Shown in pieces: positions 33,605 through 35,850 of a stretch of DNA of 35,850 nt. The position numbers were made by a program, and so were the translations under genes. Below the pieces are notes generated by a model that was not told where the DNA came from, did no database searches, and saw nothing but the letters and a program-made list of their open reading frames with translations. Positions within the stretch are counted from its first letter, which is position 1. Each line of letters begins with the position of its first letter. The stretch comes from Cystobacterineae bacterium (GTDB taxonomy: Bacteria > Myxococcota > Myxococcia > Myxococcales > Myxococcaceae). The stretch spans positions 1-35,850 of the forward strand of contig WRKR01000030.1 in NCBI GenBank assembly GCA_009782175.1. The letters run 5' to 3'.

Positions 33605-35503
33605 ATGAAAACCACTCAAAATTTAAGCCCCCAAAGGGGATTCCCCCTGAAACGCTTTTCCCCTGGCACGCTTTATTTATTGCCGTGTGTATTGCTGAGC
33701 GCAGCCTTGAGTGCCTGCCCTCCTCCGAATAAAGGTGAGGGCACCCCTTTGGAAGAGGTTTATACGGTTATTTTTGACAAAAATGGTGGGGACACGGAGG
33801 CCAACCCGCAAAGCAAAACGGTGGGGCCGCATATGTCCACCATAGACGCTTTGCCCGAAGCACCCACACGAGAGGGCTATAAATTTTTGGGGTGGAACAC
33901 GCAGGCCGATGGGAGTGGAGCACCCTTCACTGTCCTCACACCTGTTTTGGAGGACCTCACGGTTTATGCCCAGTGGGGGCCACCCTCAAAAGAGGGGCTG
34001 CATGTGGCCATTAGCCCTAGCACGGCAACGCTCACCCCCATAAGGGATGGCACTTATGGTGAGCATTCGGCCACTTTCAGGGTGGTGGTTTCAGGCTTTG
34101 ACAACATAGACGGCGCCAGCAGGGCGCGGCTCAGCATAGACTTTATAAGTGGGCTAAGTTTTGAGGTGGCAATTGACCCCGAGGAAACGACGGAGACAAG
34201 CCAAACTTTTTATATAACAGTGGAATATGATGGGCAGACGGCTTTCCCCGAAAGTTTTGCAACCTTCAACCTGGGGCTGACCAATATATCGGGCTATAAC
34301 GCTGAAAGCAGAAGCATCCGCATGAATATTATAGATGGGCAGGCGACCAGCCGCGCCATTCCGCTGAACCAAGCCAATATTTTGGCCTTTAACCGCTATG
34401 CCAACACGGCGGCGGGCTTGACGCGGCACTATAGGTTGACAGAAAACATTAACCTTGCCGAGCCGGCGCAACCCACAGAAAGCAATTGGACGGCGATTGG
34501 GACAACTGAGGCCCCATTTGTGGGCAGTTTGAATGGTGAAAACCATGAGTTTCTCCGCCTTCGCATGCGTGCTTCTGGCAGCGACTTCCAAGGTTTGTTT
34601 GGGCATATAGGCGAAGGTGCCACCCTGGAGAACCTTAGGCTAATAGAAGCCAGTGTTTCCGGAAACAGCTATACCGGCGGCCTGGTGGGCTTTAACTACC
34701 GCGGCACCGTGCAAAACAGCTATGCCACGGGCAATGTCACCGGGAGCGGCCAGTCTGTCGGCGGCCTGGTGGGCTCTAACCGAGGCACAGTGCAAAACAG
34801 CTATGCCACGGGCAGTGTCAACGGCAGCGGCAATGTCGGCGGCCTGGTGGGCTATAACTATGACGGCACAGTGCAAAACTGCTATGCCACGGGCAGTGTC
34901 AGCGGCAGCAGCTATAGTGTCGGCGGCCTGGTGGGGACTAACTCCGGCACAGTGCAAAATAGCTATGCCACGGGCAGTGTCACTGGCAACATGGATGTCG
35001 GCGGCCTGGTGGGCCATAACTACGACGGCACCGTGCAAAACTGCTATGCCACGGGCAGTGTCAACGGTGATTGGAGCAATCAAGGCGGCCTGGTGGGCTA
35101 TAACTCCGGCACCGTGCACAACAGCTATGCCACGGGCAGTGTCACTGGCAACCAGCTGGTCGGCGGCCTGGTGGGCTATAACGTCGGCACAGTGGAAAAC
35201 AGCCTGGCGCTGAACCCCAGCGTGAGCAGCACCCTCGGTGCCGAACGTGTGGCGGGAGCAAACAACGGCACTTTGACAAACAACCATGCCTTCGGCGGCA
35301 TGCAAAACAGTGCAGGCAGCAGCACCAGTTGGAACAACATAGGCTTAAATAACCTCGGCGGCGCCAACATCAGCGCCGGACTGTTGCGAAGAAGAGACGG
35401 TTTCCCGGCGGCATTCCTCACCACCCCGTGGACATATGTGGAAGGCCAACTCCCGGGCCTTTTAGGGCAGCCGGTGGAAATGCCTGCGCATATTCCTCAA
35501 TAG
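33605..35503 (+). CDS. InlB/GLUG-repeat surface lipoprotein
   Basis: 632 residues. The start has a GGAATGTAGGA ribosome region, and the signal peptide ends LSAC (Cys38). Residues about 53-125 form one InlB B-repeat (Listeria-Bacteroides repeat: YTVIFDKNGG..., PTREGYKFLGWNT, LTVYAQWG). Residues about 130-240 look like an all-beta domain. Residues about 355-530 hold seven GLUG-type repeats of about 22-26 residues (GGLVG.N.GTVQNSYATGSV.G), which build a beta-solenoid. The GLUG coding units are highly similar at DNA level and could change in number. Such proteins are surface-exposed adhesins or peptidase-associated proteins, and no catalytic site is seen. The gene is convergent with the 50-residue gene, 12 bases away. 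Confidence 0.9.
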   Translation: MKTTQNLSPQRGFPLKRFSPGTLYLLPCVLLSAALSACPPPNKGEGTPLEEVYTVIFDKNGGDTEANPQSKTVGPHMSTIDALPEAPTREGYKFLGWNTQADGSGAPFTVLTPVLEDLTVYAQWGPPSKEGLHVAISPSTATLTPIRDGTYGEHSATFRVVVSGFDNIDGASRARLSIDFISGLSFEVAIDPEETTETSQTFYITVEYDGQTAFPESFATFNLGLTNISGYNAESRSIRMNIIDGQATSRAIPLNQANILAFNRYANTAAGLTRHYRLTENINLAEPAQPTESNWTAIGTTEAPFVGSLNGENHEFLRLRMRASGSDFQGLFGHIGEGATLENLRLIEASVSGNSYTGGLVGFNYRGTVQNSYATGNVTGSGQSVGGLVGSNRGTVQNSYATGSVNGSGNVGGLVGYNYDGTVQNCYATGSVSGSSYSVGGLVGTNSGTVQNSYATGSVTGNMDVGGLVGHNYDGTVQNCYATGSVNGDWSNQGGLVGYNSGTVHNSYATGSVTGNQLVGGLVGYNVGTVENSLALNPSVSSTLGAERVAGANNGTLTNNHAFGGMQNSAGSSTSWNNIGLNNLGGANISAGLLRRRDGFPAAFLTTPWTYVEGQLPGLLGQPVEMPAHIPQ

Positions 35504-35515
35504 CTTAAGTTTGTC

Positions 35516-35668
35516 TTATTGCGGCGGCCCAGCTGCGCCCTCCATATAGGAGCGCTGTTGGGTCTCCGAACAACCTTTATAGCCCAGGCTAAAACCCAAG
35601 AGGAAACACAACACAGCAACTGGAGGCCACAGCACTCGCACAATTTCCCTGAGGATTTTCTTATTCAT
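35516..35668 (-). CDS. 50-residue single-pass membrane peptide
   Basis: A short gene with a strong GGGGGAG ribosome site just before the ATG. The product starts MNKKILREIVRVLWPP, continues with a hydrophobic helix (about 11-30, VLWPPVAVLCFLLGFSLGYK), then a short polar tail CSETQQRSYMEG ending GPPQ. It lies 74 bases downstream of the probable ArsR-type regulator on the same strand, so the two may share a transcript. I do not recognise the family. The translation signal is the main support. Confidence 0.6.
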   Translation of the reverse strand: MNKKILREIVRVLWPPVAVLCFLLGFSLGYKGCSETQQRSYMEGAAGPPQ

Positions 35669-35742
35669 GACTCCCCCTTTGTGTTTTGCGCTCCGCCAAA
35701 ACTTTGTGCTCCCGCTCTCTGCGCCAACAAATGCTACTCTCT

Positions 35743-35850
35743 TTATTTCGGTGCATATAGCCGCTCCAATGTTTTGAGGAGTTCAGAAATTTTCTCGTCA
35801 GCAAGGGAATAAAAAACCATCGGCGAACTTTTTCTGCTCGCAACCGCGCC
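35743..35850 (-). CDS. C-terminal end of a probable ArsR-family regulator (partial)
   Basis: The gene runs off the right edge; 35 residues are visible before the TAA. They read GAVASRKSSPMVFYSLADEK, then ISELLKTLERLYAPK. This matches the wing and last helix of ArsR/SmtB winged-helix repressors, where G.V.SRK....V(Y/F)YSLAD..I..LL..L is typical. Metal-binding or redox residues would lie outside the window. It likely regulates its own operon, including the small membrane peptide downstream. PadR or another winged-helix family is the alternative. Confidence 0.6.
   Translation of the reverse strand, partial: GAVASRKSSPMVFYSLADEKISELLKTLERLYAPK

Overview
The window reads as chromosomal DNA of a diderm (Gram-negative-type) bacterium. 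Supporting this are eight predicted lipoproteins with a signal peptide ending in a lipobox Cys, one further Sec-exported protein, a family 9 (heptosyltransferase-like) glycosyltransferase, a di-haem peroxidase and a type III glutamine synthetase. The phylum is not settled. The glycosyltransferase, GlnN and the InlB/GLUG lipoprotein lean towards Bacteroidota-like lineages, while the COG4880-type beta-propeller and the Sel1 modules have relatives in proteobacteria and myxobacteria. No phage, transposase, rRNA, tRNA or CRISPR array was recognised.

Layout. 170-3565: two divergent exported repeat lipoproteins (NHL propeller, RCC1 propeller). 4131-10129: two SEFIR-domain proteins sharing a 40-residue PPR-like repeat. 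The first also carries a P-loop NTPase and so has an NLR-like layout; between them lie htpX and a convergent glycosyltransferase. 10252-11936: an AT-rich FkbM-like methyltransferase, a stretch of apparent gene debris, a 43-bp repeat element, and mscL. 12300-14922: a B12-binding/radical SAM enzyme and a small hypothetical protein. 14993-25827 (minus strand): three exported Sel1-repeat proteins that together carry ten copies of one large module, each with two invariant cysteines. 26220-31726: a COG4880-like beta-propeller lipoprotein, glnN, and an unrecognised lipoprotein. 31965-35850: a lipidated di-haem cytochrome c peroxidase, a second copy of the 43-bp element next to another gene fragment, an InlB/GLUG-repeat lipoprotein, a 50-residue membrane peptide, and the 3' end of a probable ArsR-family regulator.

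The most unusual content is (i) the ten-module Sel1 array, (ii) the SEFIR pair, which by analogy to bacterial SEFIR/TIR defence proteins could form an NLR-like sensing system, and (iii) intergenic repeats: a structured dispersed repeat at four or more sites, a palindrome-bearing 43-bp element at two sites in opposite orientation, and short tandem repeats at eleven loci, ten of them outside the called genes. All functions are inferred from sequence features read by eye; no searches were run.
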